Shown here: positions 16,292-25,201 of the stretch, piece by piece | How the letters are laid out: each line of letters opens with the position of its first letter | Position numbering within the stretch: the stretch's first letter is position 1 | From: Actinomycetes bacterium | GTDB lineage: Bacteria; Actinomycetota; Coriobacteriia; Coriobacteriales; Eggerthellaceae | Direction: 5' to 3' | Assembly (NCBI GenBank): GCA_023429565.1 | Contig: JAEZDJ010000040.1 | Location: 1 to 64,000, forward strand | Length of the DNA stretch: 64,000 nt | Notes under the pieces: generated by a model | What the model was told of the DNA's origin: nothing | The model's database searches: none | What the model saw: the letters and a program-made list of their open reading frames with translations, nothing else | Position numbers and translations under genes: made by a program

Positions 16292-18432
16292 ATGCGCACC
16301 CCCGACACCCGTACATAGAGGGACTTGATCTCTCCTATGACGTTCTCGACAAATCCAGAAGCCAGACTCTTGACGCCAGGCGGCAGAGCTATGGTTATCG
16401 GGATGGATGGCCCCTCCTCTCCAAGCACCTCTATCGAAGCGATTGGCACACGCCCGTCTGCGAAAGCGATGGATTCAAAAACAGATTTCTCAACACCGTC
16501 AATGATTGACACAAATGCGTCAGTCGATTCAGACGGATGCGTAATGACGTGTTCCTTCACTGAGAGCAGTCGGGCCGAAAATGCTGTTTCATCCGCAGAA
16601 GCAACATGCGCAGAATTGACCAGGACGGGCTTGAGCGCATCAAGCTTCGCCGGCTCAAGCCCAAGCGCGGAAACTGTTGCGCAAAACGTCTCCGAAGCCC
16701 ACGTGCCAAGCCCGCTCGCACTGGCAAAAGGAATGGCCTCAACGGTCTGGCCAAGAGCTTCGTCGACGGCCTTCTGGCCTTCAAGATACGCATGCAGAAT
16801 CGATGACCAGCACTCCAAGACGACGTCCGCCATGCCGACGGCCACATTTCCTTCATCAGAAAGACCATCCAAAAAGGATGAAAGGATATCCTTGCCTTCT
16901 TCGGACGAGTCGCTCAGCAGGGTTGCCGCAGAAAGGGCTACGCATGCGCCAAGATCCTCGCCTGCCGACACGAAAGAACTTTCGAATCCCGAAGACGACG
17001 ATGCAGACGTATTTGAGACCACAATAGACACCACGCCAAAACGCCCTGGAGGACTCGATTCGATGCGCTCCCCTGCCAGATTCTCGAGCACGTCAAAGCA
17101 CCGGTCAAACAAACCCCCAGCCCTGTCCTTCACCTCAGAGGCAAGGGGATCAAGCTCCGAGCGAGCTTTTTTATAGGAATCGCACGCCTCGGCAACAGCC
17201 TCATAATGGAACTCGAAACCGTTCTCAATCGAGGTGGACGCCGCTGCAACCTTGCCCAGACTCGCCGCCGTAAACTCGCAGTGAGGACACGTCGAATAGT
17301 TGCCGGACTCCATTTGAGAAATCGAGCCATAGGAAAAGGATCCCGACGCTGCCGGACATCCGGGCCATGCGTGCATGGTCAAGCCTTTCTCACTTTCAGA
17401 AAGGGGATAGACCGACTCGACATAAAGCTTCGTCGCACGCAGTTCCTCGGTATTGCTTGGAAGTCGGGGAAACAGGGCGTCAAACGAATCAGACGTCTCA
17501 TGGACATAGCCTTTCCCCACCTCTTCAGCAGCAAATGCGTAAAACCGTGTCCTCAGGGCAGATCGAGCCGATTCTTCGACCGTGTCGCACTCAGGAGCCT
17601 CTTCAGACAGACGGCAGCGATAATAGGCCTTCGCCCTTTCGAGCGCGACCGAAAACGACCAGGTGTCAACGGTGTGATACCGCGGATTTTCTGCAGCAGG
17701 CAATTCGGAAAGCGATTCTGCCCGCTCGTACATGCAGTATCCAGGAGCAGCGCCGCAATCCCGCAAGAACCCCCGCTCCTTTTCTCTGTTTGATCGTTCG
17801 GCAGCACGCTCAGCCTCTTCGCCAAACCGCTGAAGATCGTCTGACTCCGCCTCGACAGCTTGAGCCAAGTCCTCCCCCGCACCGGCACCTCCAGCCCCCC
17901 TGTTTTCACCGCTCCACGGCACGAGAACGGCTAAACCCAGATAGGTCGAAGACAGCGCGCCTCCGTCATTCGCCGCTGCAACCGACGCACCATTTGCCGC
18001 GGCCAAAAATGGCAAGAATCGTTGCAATCGGCTGAGTCCCTCGCTTGCCTTTTCGGCAAACGAATCACGTGCCTTCAAAACATCCCGACCGGCAGTGCAC
18101 AGCACTTCCGACAGGGCCGCCGTCGTCGGCGTGCAGAGGGCCGCGGCACCCAATCCCAAGGCGATAACACCGGTCAGAGAAAGTGACAACACGACGGCAT
18201 CGCACAACCGGACAGCAACCATGAACTCGGCGACCTCGTTCTCAGCGGCAAGAGCGGCGGCGTCGGCAACACTTTGGACATCGGCCGAAACCGACGAGAT
18301 ACGATAGACCTGCGCCGTCGAGAACAGGAGAGAAAGGGTGATGAGGAGGGCAAGCACCATGCCGACCGTCGTAAAGCCGCTTTCATCACGAAAGAAGCCT
18401 CGCGCCCCCACCCAGCCCGACTCCACGGACAT
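16282..18432 (-). CDS. Large TadG-like pilus protein
   Basis: Protein of 716 aa from ATG 18432 (726 aa from 18462). The N-terminus is prepilin-like (FRDESG, then FTTVGMVLALLITLSLLFSTAQVYR), with Gly instead of Glu at position 5. It is followed by VQSVADAAALAAENEVAEF, the hallmark post-helix segment of TadG/TadE-like 'pilus assembly' proteins, and a second hydrophobic stretch (VVLSLSLTGVIALGLGAAALC). The remaining 600 aa or so are extracytoplasmic, Ala/Ser/Glu-rich with scattered Cys, and contain a four-Cys cluster near GCPAASG and CPHCEF. Tad loci of actinobacteria often carry one such very large pseudopilin; a tip or cell-surface role is likely. Confidence 0.7.
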   Translation of the reverse strand: MSVESGWVGARGFFRDESGFTTVGMVLALLITLSLLFSTAQVYRISSVSADVQSVADAAALAAENEVAEFMVAVRLCDAVVLSLSLTGVIALGLGAAALCTPTTAALSEVLCTAGRDVLKARDSFAEKASEGLSRLQRFLPFLAAANGASVAAANDGGALSSTYLGLAVLVPWSGENRGAGGAGAGEDLAQAVEAESDDLQRFGEEAERAAERSNREKERGFLRDCGAAPGYCMYERAESLSELPAAENPRYHTVDTWSFSVALERAKAYYRCRLSEEAPECDTVEESARSALRTRFYAFAAEEVGKGYVHETSDSFDALFPRLPSNTEELRATKLYVESVYPLSESEKGLTMHAWPGCPAASGSFSYGSISQMESGNYSTCPHCEFTAASLGKVAAASTSIENGFEFHYEAVAEACDSYKKARSELDPLASEVKDRAGGLFDRCFDVLENLAGERIESSPPGRFGVVSIVVSNTSASSSSGFESSFVSAGEDLGACVALSAATLLSDSSEEGKDILSSFLDGLSDEGNVAVGMADVVLECWSSILHAYLEGQKAVDEALGQTVEAIPFASASGLGTWASETFCATVSALGLEPAKLDALKPVLVNSAHVASADETAFSARLLSVKEHVITHPSESTDAFVSIIDGVEKSVFESIAFADGRVPIASIEVLGEEGPSIPITIALPPGVKSLASGFVENVIGEIKSLYVRVSGVRIWE

Positions 18433-18437
18433 AATCC

Positions 18438-18959
18438 TCAACCCAACCACGCCCCAATCCACTGGGCAGGATGTTGCCCCTCGCCGTCGTCAGACACCCA
18501 ATCCGGCTGGACGGGCATCTCCGAAGAGACGCTGATTTCAAAGTTGCCGTTTTCGTTCACCATTCCCAGCAACGTCCCCGAGACGTCAAATAAGGGAAGG
18601 GGGCGAACCTCGGTGCTCAGGTCAACGCTGACGGTCTGCGAGCCCTCATCGCCATTGAGCTTCACGTTCCACGTACAGCCTCCGTCATGGACGTGAAAGC
18701 AAGAAGATGGAGGCACCGCGCTCAGGCGGTGACGGATAAAGGCCTCGCAGCTTGCCTGCATGTCTCCGAGTGCCGTGGTCTTCGTCGCAAGCAGGCGGCA
18801 CCCCTCTGCCGCAGCCCCTTGCATTACAACCCTGTCGTACAGCAAGATGCCTGGCTGCACGAGAAGCAGGAGAGAGACGAACAGCATCGGTACAAGAACC
18901 GCAGCCTCAACCGTCGACTGCCCGTTGTCAGCGAGCCTCTCTGTCTTGAAAACGCACAT
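18438..18959 (-). CDS. tadE: TadE-like pseudopilin with Glu5
   Basis: Protein of 173 aa. Leader MCVFKTERLADNG, then QSTVEAAVLVPMLFVSLLLLVQPGILLYDR: cleavage at Gly gives Glu5, and the trailing 'xLLYDRxVMxxAAAEGCR' is the TadE family pattern. The extracytoplasmic domain contains two Cys close together (SSCFHVHDGGCTW), likely a disulfide. It ends 5 nt before the large TadG-like gene and starts 12 nt after the small pseudopilin gene. Confidence 0.78.
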   Translation of the reverse strand: MCVFKTERLADNGQSTVEAAVLVPMLFVSLLLLVQPGILLYDRVVMQGAAAEGCRLLATKTTALGDMQASCEAFIRHRLSAVPPSSCFHVHDGGCTWNVKLNGDEGSQTVSVDLSTEVRPLPLFDVSGTLLGMVNENGNFEISVSSEMPVQPDWVSDDGEGQHPAQWIGAWLG

Positions 18960-18971
18960 GATCCTCCCCCT

Positions 18972-19217
18972 TCAGAAGAGAAGCACATCGGAAATCGCGC
19001 CGAGCGCCGCTCCGTCAATATGGTGCGATGCCGCAGACAATGCGTGTTTCACGAACAGGCCGCTTCCCAAAGCCCGCCAAAGCAGTCCAAAAGCGGTCGC
19101 AATGACCATGAGTCCGCCCGTGACAATGACAAACTCAACAGTCCCCTGCCCTCTGACGTTGCCGGTCGCCCTGGCATACGAATTCAAAACGATCGCCGCC
19201 GTCATCCCGAACCTCAT
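18972..19217 (-). CDS. Small Flp-like pseudopilin with Glu5
   Basis: Protein of 81 aa from ATG 19217, which forms an ATGA overlap with the flp stop codon (a 92-aa frame opens at 19250). A longer leader than usual (about 26 aa, ending NVRG) precedes QGTVEFVIVTGGLMVIATAFGLLW. Glu5 and Phe6 are present, where major Flp pilins have Glu-Tyr. The tail (ALSAASHHIDGAALGAISDVLLF) is longer than in Flp. It is probably a minor pilin made in a fixed ratio to Flp through translational coupling. Confidence 0.75.
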   Translation of the reverse strand: MRFGMTAAIVLNSYARATGNVRGQGTVEFVIVTGGLMVIATAFGLLWRALGSGLFVKHALSAASHHIDGAALGAISDVLLF

Positions 19218-19414
19218 AGCCCGTTGATCCCCTCGGCAATGGAGGTCCACAATTCCTGCAACTTGGGTCTGAAGAGGGTGATGGCGATGATGGCAACCAC
19301 GACAAGGACACCGACGAGAATGGCATATTCGGTGGTTCCTTGGCCATGGCGCTCTCCCACCTTCGACATGGCACGATGAGCGATCTGTTCAAGAGCCCTG
19401 CGATACCTGGCCAT
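19214..19414 (-). CDS. flp: Flp-family major pilin
   Basis: Tad pilin precursor of 66 aa. The G/XXXXEY processing site is perfect (ERHG then QGTTEYAILVG), followed by a 20-residue hydrophobic helix (VLVVVAIIAITLF) and a short tail (RPKLQELWTSIAEGINGL). The mature peptide of about 42 aa is the normal Flp size. The leader is long and basic (MARYRRALEQIAHRAMSKVGERHG). It lies 73 nt after tadC, the largest gap in the first half of the operon, where an internal promoter would fit, though I cannot identify one. This should be the main filament subunit. Confidence 0.9.
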   Translation of the reverse strand: MARYRRALEQIAHRAMSKVGERHGQGTTEYAILVGVLVVVAIIAITLFRPKLQELWTSIAEGINGL

Positions 19415-19487
19415 TCCAATACCTCACTTTCCCTGAGCTTTCAGCCTCAATGCAAAAGGCACGATCAACAAGAGCATTCCGTGAAAC

Positions 19488-20426
19488 CTAGAACCCGACC
19501 ATGAGCTCCAGCAAAACGGGTCCAAGGACTAGCAGAAGCATGGCTGGCAAAATGAGCGTGCCCGTGGGAACCATCATTTTCACGGGAGCTTTTGCAACCT
19601 TCTCCTCGATATGGGCACGGTGAGCAGCACGGGCCTCGCAAGCAGCGGCCTCAAAACTCGTCGACAGCGAGGATCCGAACCGCAACGACCTCACCGTGCT
19701 CTCCACGATGCGTGAGAGCACAGGAGATTCATAGGATTCCGCAAAATCACGGAGCGATTCTTCCCGCGTCGCAAGGCCCAGAGTCCAACGCTGCTGAGCT
19801 TTTGCGCAAGCATGGGCCAGAGAGGAATCAAAGTGCGAACCGTATAGATACAAGCTCCGATCGAAAGTCAGTCCGCTGCGCAAGCCAAGTGCCACGACCT
19901 CCAGCATCTCCGATAGGCTTCGCTCCAATTCGGCGGCCCGCCAACGCTCGATCGACAAAACAGACCTTCGTATTGCACAGAACCCCACCGCCCCTCCGAC
20001 CACCGACAAAACCATCGCAAGCTCGAAGGAGAGCACCATCCCCACCAATGCGCCAAATACGGCTCCCCCAAAGGTCATTCGAAACCGAGCCTCCCGAAAC
20101 CCTTCAGCAGAAATAGCCTCACCGATGCCCGCTTTTCCTGCGTGGGCAGAAAGCCACTCGTCGATCCGCGCCGAACCCCTGGCTCCAGAGAGAACCGTCG
20201 GCATTCCGCACTCGATCCTATGCGACATCGCGGCCGCATAGCGCATGACTTTTGAAGCGAAGCCGGCTCGCGGAACCTCAAGCGAAACTCCAGCCACAAC
20301 CGAGCCCGAGCGTCGGCGGATGAGCAAAGCCTCGCGCAGCCACAAGCCAACCAGACACATGCATCCAATGCCAGCAGCGACACAGGCAAACGTCAGACAA
20401 AAAAGCTCCCCCAAAGAGAAAGGCAT
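19488..20426 (-). CDS. tadC: TadC-like inner-membrane platform protein (first set)
   Basis: Platform protein of 312 aa. An N-terminal membrane helix (FCLTFACVAAGIGCMCLVGLWL) is followed by a helix pair near 115-150 (FGALVGMVLSFELAMVLSVVGGAVGF), the T2SSF helical domain (about 165-280, including LSEMLEVVALGLRSGLTFDRSL, split here by position) and a C-terminal helix (LILPAMLLLVLGPVLLELMVGF). It overlaps tadB by one base. It pairs with TadB of this set under the TadA motor. Confidence 0.85.
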   Translation of the reverse strand: MPFSLGELFCLTFACVAAGIGCMCLVGLWLREALLIRRRSGSVVAGVSLEVPRAGFASKVMRYAAAMSHRIECGMPTVLSGARGSARIDEWLSAHAGKAGIGEAISAEGFREARFRMTFGGAVFGALVGMVLSFELAMVLSVVGGAVGFCAIRRSVLSIERWRAAELERSLSEMLEVVALGLRSGLTFDRSLYLYGSHFDSSLAHACAKAQQRWTLGLATREESLRDFAESYESPVLSRIVESTVRSLRFGSSLSTSFEAAACEARAAHRAHIEEKVAKAPVKMMVPTGTLILPAMLLLVLGPVLLELMVGF

Positions 20427-21397
20427 CAGTTCACCTCCACCGCAAGAGTGCGTCTCACAAGAAGAATCCCCGCAGCCTGCATGGCCAATGCGATACCAAG
20501 AAGGATCATTCCGGTCAGGCTTTCAAAGAATGGGGCGAGAAAGCCTTCGCTCAGCAACGAAAACAGGGCGACGAGGACGAAAGGCAGCACGCTCACGACT
20601 TGGGCAGAAAGCTTCGCTTGTGCCGTCTGGACCCTCAGAGCCCTTTTGAGTTCTATTTCTCCCTTCACGGCGTCACGCACCGCTTCAAGCACGCGTTGCA
20701 TGCCGCCGCCCACCTCATGTTGCACATCAAGCGCGACGGCAACGAACGAAAGCTCGGGAGCTGAAGCCTCTCTGCGAAACGCCGCGAGGGCGTCCTCGAC
20801 GCTTTGCCCTGTTTCGAGTTGATGCGAAGCGTGATCAAACAACTTTTGCAAAGGGCCTCGAACCTCTGTCGCAACTTGACGGAACGTCTGAAGCAGCGAC
20901 AGTCCCGCCTGAAAACACACCTCCATGGAATGCAGGGCTTCAGGCACCGATTCACGGGTTTCCTGTAACCGACGTTCTCTTACGCCATTCACCCAGAACA
21001 GAGCGAGCGCGACCGCGCATCCCATGATGGCAATTGCGCACACCGGGGAACATGACACCAGTCCACCCAGCCCCGAGACCACGGCAGAAAGAAGGCAAAA
21101 CGTCGAGAGCAAAGACTCGCGTTCCGTCACATACCCCCGCGAAGACAGAGCCTCGACGGCCTCTGCAGCCAGCTCTCGCATACGAGCGTTTTTAAGCAGG
21201 ATACGAGCGAACGGTTTAGCCCAACCGATTCCATTGCGCAGATACCAGGCTGCGCAGCCAAACCGGCTCCCCTCTTCGGAGACATGAGACGATCCCCGTT
21301 TTCGCCGATATGCAGCCGCGATAAACAACATGGCCGAAAACACGCTCACGAAGGACGCGAAGACACTCGCCCAACCAAGCACATCCTGAATGCTCAT
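20426..21397 (-). CDS. tadB: TadB-like inner-membrane platform protein (first set)
   Basis: Platform protein of 323 aa. Helix 1 lies near 9-30 (SVFASFVSVFSAMLFIAA), a helix pair near 100-140, then a T2SSF domain (ESVPEALHSMEVCFQAG, FRQVATEVRGPLQKLFD, ELSFVAVALDVQHEVGG) and terminal helices (VVSVLPFVLVALFSLL, MILLGIALAMQAAGILLV). It has an ATGA overlap with tadA upstream and a one-base overlap with tadC downstream. Confidence 0.86.
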   Translation of the reverse strand: MSIQDVLGWASVFASFVSVFSAMLFIAAAYRRKRGSSHVSEEGSRFGCAAWYLRNGIGWAKPFARILLKNARMRELAAEAVEALSSRGYVTERESLLSTFCLLSAVVSGLGGLVSCSPVCAIAIMGCAVALALFWVNGVRERRLQETRESVPEALHSMEVCFQAGLSLLQTFRQVATEVRGPLQKLFDHASHQLETGQSVEDALAAFRREASAPELSFVAVALDVQHEVGGGMQRVLEAVRDAVKGEIELKRALRVQTAQAKLSAQVVSVLPFVLVALFSLLSEGFLAPFFESLTGMILLGIALAMQAAGILLVRRTLAVEVN

Positions 21398-22686
21398 GCG
21401 GTCCCCGCCTCCTGTCCAGGCAGCTCATTTTTTTCTAAACCAGTTGTAGGGCCAGCTTCAATCCACGTTCCGCCGTCTTTGCCCCGTGCACGCCTGAAGA
21501 GACATTCGGCCTGACATTTTCTTCGTTCTTGATTGAAGGAAAACGACGACACTTCCGTTATGCAGCGCGAGCCGTCCGCCAGACGCGCCGTCTGTATTAC
21601 CAAGTCAAATGCACTTGCAATATGGGCCTCAATCACATCGACGGGGAGGTCTGCCGCGTAACGGACCATAGCAGTCAATCTCGCGACGACCTCCGCAGGA
21701 GAGTTTGCATGCAACGTCGTAAGCGAGCCATCATGTCCCGTGTTCATCGCTTGCAGCATGTCGAAAGCCTCCGCCCCACGGCATTCCCCGACGACGATGC
21801 GATCTGGTCGCATACGGAGCGCATTGATGACCAGATCACGGATGGTGACTTCCCCCCTGCCCTCCGCGTTGCATGGGCGAGCCTCAAGCCGAACGACATG
21901 GGGATGCTCAAGGAAGCGCAGCTCCGCAGAATCCTCGATGGTGACAATGCGCTCATCATGAGGTATGACGCAAGACAAGGCGTTGAGCAGCGTGGTCTTC
22001 CCACTTCCCGTGCCACCCGAAACGGCAAGGCTTCTTTTCTCCCGCACAGCCGCAATGAGAAATCGCCGCATACGCCCGTCAAAGGATCCGGCTGACACCA
22101 TATCGTCGAGCGTCATGACTCGCTGAGTGAATTTCCTGATAGTCAGCACGGGTCCGTCAAGGGCGAGCGGAGGGATGATCGCATGAACGCGATACCCTTG
22201 AGGCAACCGGGCATTGACCATGGGAGAAGCCTCGTCTATTCGCCTTCCGAGGGGACCCAGCATTCGGTCTATGAGGGCTCGCAGCTGACCATCGTCCGCA
22301 AACATTTGATCACTTCGAAAAAGGCGGCCGCCACGCTCAAAGAAGATGCTGCTTGGGCCGTTTACCATGATCTCGGTGATTTCATCGTCGTCAAGCATGG
22401 CTTCAAGCGGACCGAACCCGAGCATTTCATCGAGCAGTGCCTCGACCAACAGATCTCGACGGAAAGAGGGCACGGCAGACCATGAAGATTCGCTAAAGGA
22501 CCTCCGACAGGCGCCCCTGATCTCGTTGCGTGCCCTCTCGGGGCTATCGACAAGCATCGCAGCAAGATCATCGACGGAAACCAAGGACTGCACCTGGCCT
22601 CTGAGCATATCGAGTTCAGCTGTGGCTTTCTTCGTCGCCTTTGGTGACGAATGATCCATGTCACGCACGCGTTCTAGAAAGGACAT
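21394..22686 (-). CDS. tadA: TadA/CpaF-family secretion ATPase (first set)
   Basis: Motor ATPase of 430 aa. The N-terminal domain includes LGFGPLEAMLDDDEITEIMV, a CpaF hallmark. The core has Walker A GGTGSGKT at 224-231, the Asp-box TIEDSAELRF, Walker B with RMRPDRIVVGECRGAEA and the His-box LTTLHANS, so all are intact. ATG 22686 is preferred (AAGGCGG upstream); it overlaps tadZ by 13 nt, and the frame is open to 22725. The C-terminal 35 residues beyond the ATPase core (KCQAECLFRRARGKDGG onward) are basic and unstructured. Confidence 0.9.
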   Translation of the reverse strand: MSFLERVRDMDHSSPKATKKATAELDMLRGQVQSLVSVDDLAAMLVDSPERARNEIRGACRRSFSESSWSAVPSFRRDLLVEALLDEMLGFGPLEAMLDDDEITEIMVNGPSSIFFERGGRLFRSDQMFADDGQLRALIDRMLGPLGRRIDEASPMVNARLPQGYRVHAIIPPLALDGPVLTIRKFTQRVMTLDDMVSAGSFDGRMRRFLIAAVREKRSLAVSGGTGSGKTTLLNALSCVIPHDERIVTIEDSAELRFLEHPHVVRLEARPCNAEGRGEVTIRDLVINALRMRPDRIVVGECRGAEAFDMLQAMNTGHDGSLTTLHANSPAEVVARLTAMVRYAADLPVDVIEAHIASAFDLVIQTARLADGSRCITEVSSFSFNQERRKCQAECLFRRARGKDGGTWIEAGPTTGLEKNELPGQEAGTA

Positions 22687-24023
22687 GTCGCCGCCTTTCG
22701 CTTTCTCCCTTTGAAAAATCCCCAATTCAAGGTTTTCTTTTCGCGTGTCGAAACAGACCCGAACGGTGAGTCGTCACGCCGCGGCAACAGGTCGGCCAGC
22801 ACACGCTCAACGCTTTCGCTCAGGGCATTTCTTGATTGGGCAAGGTCAAGCGAAAGGCCTGCGCCCATGAACTCCTCCACGTCACGGCCTCCATCCTGAA
22901 ATTCGAGGACAGACACGCCTCCCAAAGCGCACGATACGTCGAGAGAGGTGTAGAGGGAACGCTTTGAGCAACGATTTGCCACAAGCTGGAACGGACCTGT
23001 GGCTATGCCGCACCTCGTGCACAGATCAAGCGCATGCTGACAAGCTCGCAACGACGAGACTCGTTGGTCAACGAGAAACAATGCCTTTGAACTTCGCTCG
23101 AGCAATGTCGCATGTTGCTCCGTCCAGTTGGTCCCCGTATTTGCGACAATGATGTCAAAGTCACGCGAAGCCCTGTCAAGCAGTTCGCCAATTCGACCGT
23201 CGATAACCTCACATTCTTCCAACCGACGGGGAGCCGCAAGCACTGCGGGAGTCAGATCTCCCGGCTTGAGGCGGGCCATTTTTTCCGACGAGGCAAGAGC
23301 CTCGTCAATGGAGAGAAAATCGCGCATTCCCAACATCGACGCCACATCGCCAAACTGCAAGTCAAAGTCAGCCAAAAGCGTCTTATACACCAGTCCTTGC
23401 GCAAAAATCGACGCGAGCACTGCGATGGTGCTTTTCCCTGACCCGCCGCTGCCACTCACAACGGGAAGAAGAAATGCTTCGTGGGTGGCGGCACTCGCGC
23501 CACGTTGGGAAACCGATCGGGCAGGCCTGGACTCAGCGATTGGCTTGTCTTGCGGCTTTCGCGCCATGGACGTATCCAGCTCCCTGTCGCCAGGTCCTCT
23601 ACGCTGCTCACAAACAGTGGGCGCCAAACGCGAGGGAGCGGCACCGCATGAACCAGTTTGGCGACGTTTCCGTTGCGCATAGCGCTCGGAAAACGCGTGT
23701 CGCGTAAACGTTGCATCGATCCCAGCCTGCGCAGCCCGGCTTTTCAACGACCCCGTTCCCTCGAAAGCCAAAAGGCACACACGGCGGTCCGAACGATCGC
23801 CTTTGAGGGATGCGGCTAAATTGATAGGTTCGACATCTTCGCTCGATGCAATCCAGACCTCGTCGACCAAGGCGTCGGACCTCAAAAAGCGCCGTGCATC
23901 TTCGCCGGACGAAAACAGGCGGAGCCATTCTTGGCTCGCCAGATTTTCCTCAGGGAGCCCAATCGCACGAGGGTGCTGCAAGCTCGCCTCGTCGGCACAG
24001 AGCACAGCAAGGGGCGAATTCAT
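22674..24023 (-). CDS. tadZ: TadZ/CpaE-like MinD-family ATPase
   Basis: Pilus-localisation ATPase of 449 aa. The N-terminal 120 aa or so resemble a degenerate receiver-like domain as in CpaE/TadZ. A polar linker (about 120-180) leads to a ParA/MinD-type ATPase with P-loop GSGGSGKST at 191-199, a strand TLLADFDLQFGDVASMLG (Walker A' region) and FDIIVANTGT. TadZ places the Tad machine at a pole or focus. ATG 24023 gives a one-base TGATG overlap with cpaB. It is the only tadZ in the operon although there are two motor sets, so either both share it or the second does without. Confidence 0.82.
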   Translation of the reverse strand: MNSPLAVLCADEASLQHPRAIGLPEENLASQEWLRLFSSGEDARRFLRSDALVDEVWIASSEDVEPINLAASLKGDRSDRRVCLLAFEGTGSLKSRAAQAGIDATFTRHAFSERYAQRKRRQTGSCGAAPSRLAPTVCEQRRGPGDRELDTSMARKPQDKPIAESRPARSVSQRGASAATHEAFLLPVVSGSGGSGKSTIAVLASIFAQGLVYKTLLADFDLQFGDVASMLGMRDFLSIDEALASSEKMARLKPGDLTPAVLAAPRRLEECEVIDGRIGELLDRASRDFDIIVANTGTNWTEQHATLLERSSKALFLVDQRVSSLRACQHALDLCTRCGIATGPFQLVANRCSKRSLYTSLDVSCALGGVSVLEFQDGGRDVEEFMGAGLSLDLAQSRNALSESVERVLADLLPRRDDSPFGSVSTREKKTLNWGFFKGRKRKAATCPF

Positions 24024-24748
24024 CACAAACCTTCTTTCTCGAGACGGGTCCTCCAAGGGGAGGAGCTCTCCGCAGATAGATGAAGCGACGAAAGTGAATT
24101 CCTTTCCGCCGCCCCCTCGCCTGGCAAGGCAAAATAGAGCTCGGTTTTTTCGGAGGCTGCAATGACTTCCTGGACCGCGCCGGGCTCAAGGGCCAGCGTG
24201 ATCCACGCCAGGCCATCGCCGGCACCTGCGTTTGTTTTATTCGCATTGGTCGCCAGCACCAAGACAGTGCGTGCAATGACTTCCGTCGAAACGCCTCCCG
24301 AGGCATAGACATCCACAACCGACCCCGGCACAACCGCTCCTCCCACCGCCTGCACATCCTTGGCCGGCACGCTGACGGCGATAAATCCTTGAGGAACCTC
24401 AAGCTCCGATCTCTGTTCGTCAAACCGCTTGAAAGACACAACCTCCCCCGCCAATATGGTTGAAGTCACCTGTCGTCCCAGCACGTCGCCCATCGACTGC
24501 ACGGCATCTTGCGGGAGGAGGTCAGCAAGCCACAGGCGCGTTTGCATCGCATCTCCCTCAACTGTTTCACCTGCAGCGATGTCTCGTTTTGCCACACACA
24601 CTTCAAGCTGTTCGCCTCCATAGCGAGCAAGCGCTTCAGCACGGGCGGCATCGGCTTCCCCCCTCACGCTTTGCAGGTAGGCAAACACGCATGCGGCACA
24701 GAGCAGGCCGCATGCGATCGCCACTGCTCGCGTCTTCTTTCGGTCCAT
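24023..24748 (-). CDS. cpaB: CpaB/RcpC-like SAF-domain protein, first gene of the Tad operon
   Basis: Protein of 241 aa. An N-terminal signal or anchor (RAVAIACGLLCAACVFAYLQS) is followed by a SAF domain (VAKRDIAAGETVEGDAMQTRL) and an RcpC-like beta region (PQGFIAVSVPAKDVQAVGG, PGSVVDVYASGG). It has the usual CpaB length and order. The start ATG has GGAGGAGGTCGCG just upstream. It is the first gene of the 23-gene minus-strand run, so the operon promoter should lie between 24749 and the tRNA gene. Confidence 0.83.
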   Translation of the reverse strand: MDRKKTRAVAIACGLLCAACVFAYLQSVRGEADAARAEALARYGGEQLEVCVAKRDIAAGETVEGDAMQTRLWLADLLPQDAVQSMGDVLGRQVTSTILAGEVVSFKRFDEQRSELEVPQGFIAVSVPAKDVQAVGGAVVPGSVVDVYASGGVSTEVIARTVLVLATNANKTNAGAGDGLAWITLALEPGAVQEVIAASEKTELYFALPGEGAAERNSLSSLHLSAESSSPWRTRLEKEGL

Positions 24749-25142
24749 CGCGACCTCCTCCCCTCCTGGCTTCTTGCCCTCAGTATGAAGAGCCCTCTAA
24801 ACGGCCCTATGGTGCGTTTGGCATCGGTCTATCGGTTGTTTTTGACGCACATCCAGCATGGATGGATGGTAATCCCAGCCTTTTCCCAGCACAGCTCAAG
24901 CATGCGACGGAAAGGAAGGGGATTTCGGCAAGTTCGCTGGCAAAAGGCGAGGTCCGCGCTTCAGGCGCCCGTGGATGCCGTCTCCGCAAGCCAATGGCAG
25001 AAGGAGCTTCGACGAAAAAAGATGGAAGGGAACGGGAAAGGGATGATCAGACTTCATTCCAAGGAGAGAGTCCTCCGCAATCAAGTCAACGGAGAAAATG
25101 CCCTCTGCACAGAGGCCCCAGCGAATCCTCGATGCGCCCGCG
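24749..25142. other. Leader / promoter region upstream of the Tad operon
   Basis: About 390 bp without a supportable gene. Open frames crossing it are shadows of cpaB or read through the tRNA. It must contain the minus-strand Tad promoter. I see no consensus -35/-10 pair I would commit to, and no recognisable riboswitch. Its length leaves room for regulation by an upstream-binding factor. Confidence 0.35.
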
Positions 25143-25171
25143 TTGCGCGACGACTCATTCTGTGGGACAAT
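25143..25171 (+). promoter_or_regulatory. Probable sigma-70 promoter of tRNA-Val
   Basis: TTGCGC at 25143-25148 and GACAAT at 25166-25171 are separated by exactly 17 bp. The tRNA 5' end lies 30 bp downstream of the -10 element, which is a normal distance for a tRNA primary transcript. Confidence 0.5.
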
Positions 25172-25201
25172 GAGTGCCCTTCCCCACGAGGGGAAACACA
25201 A

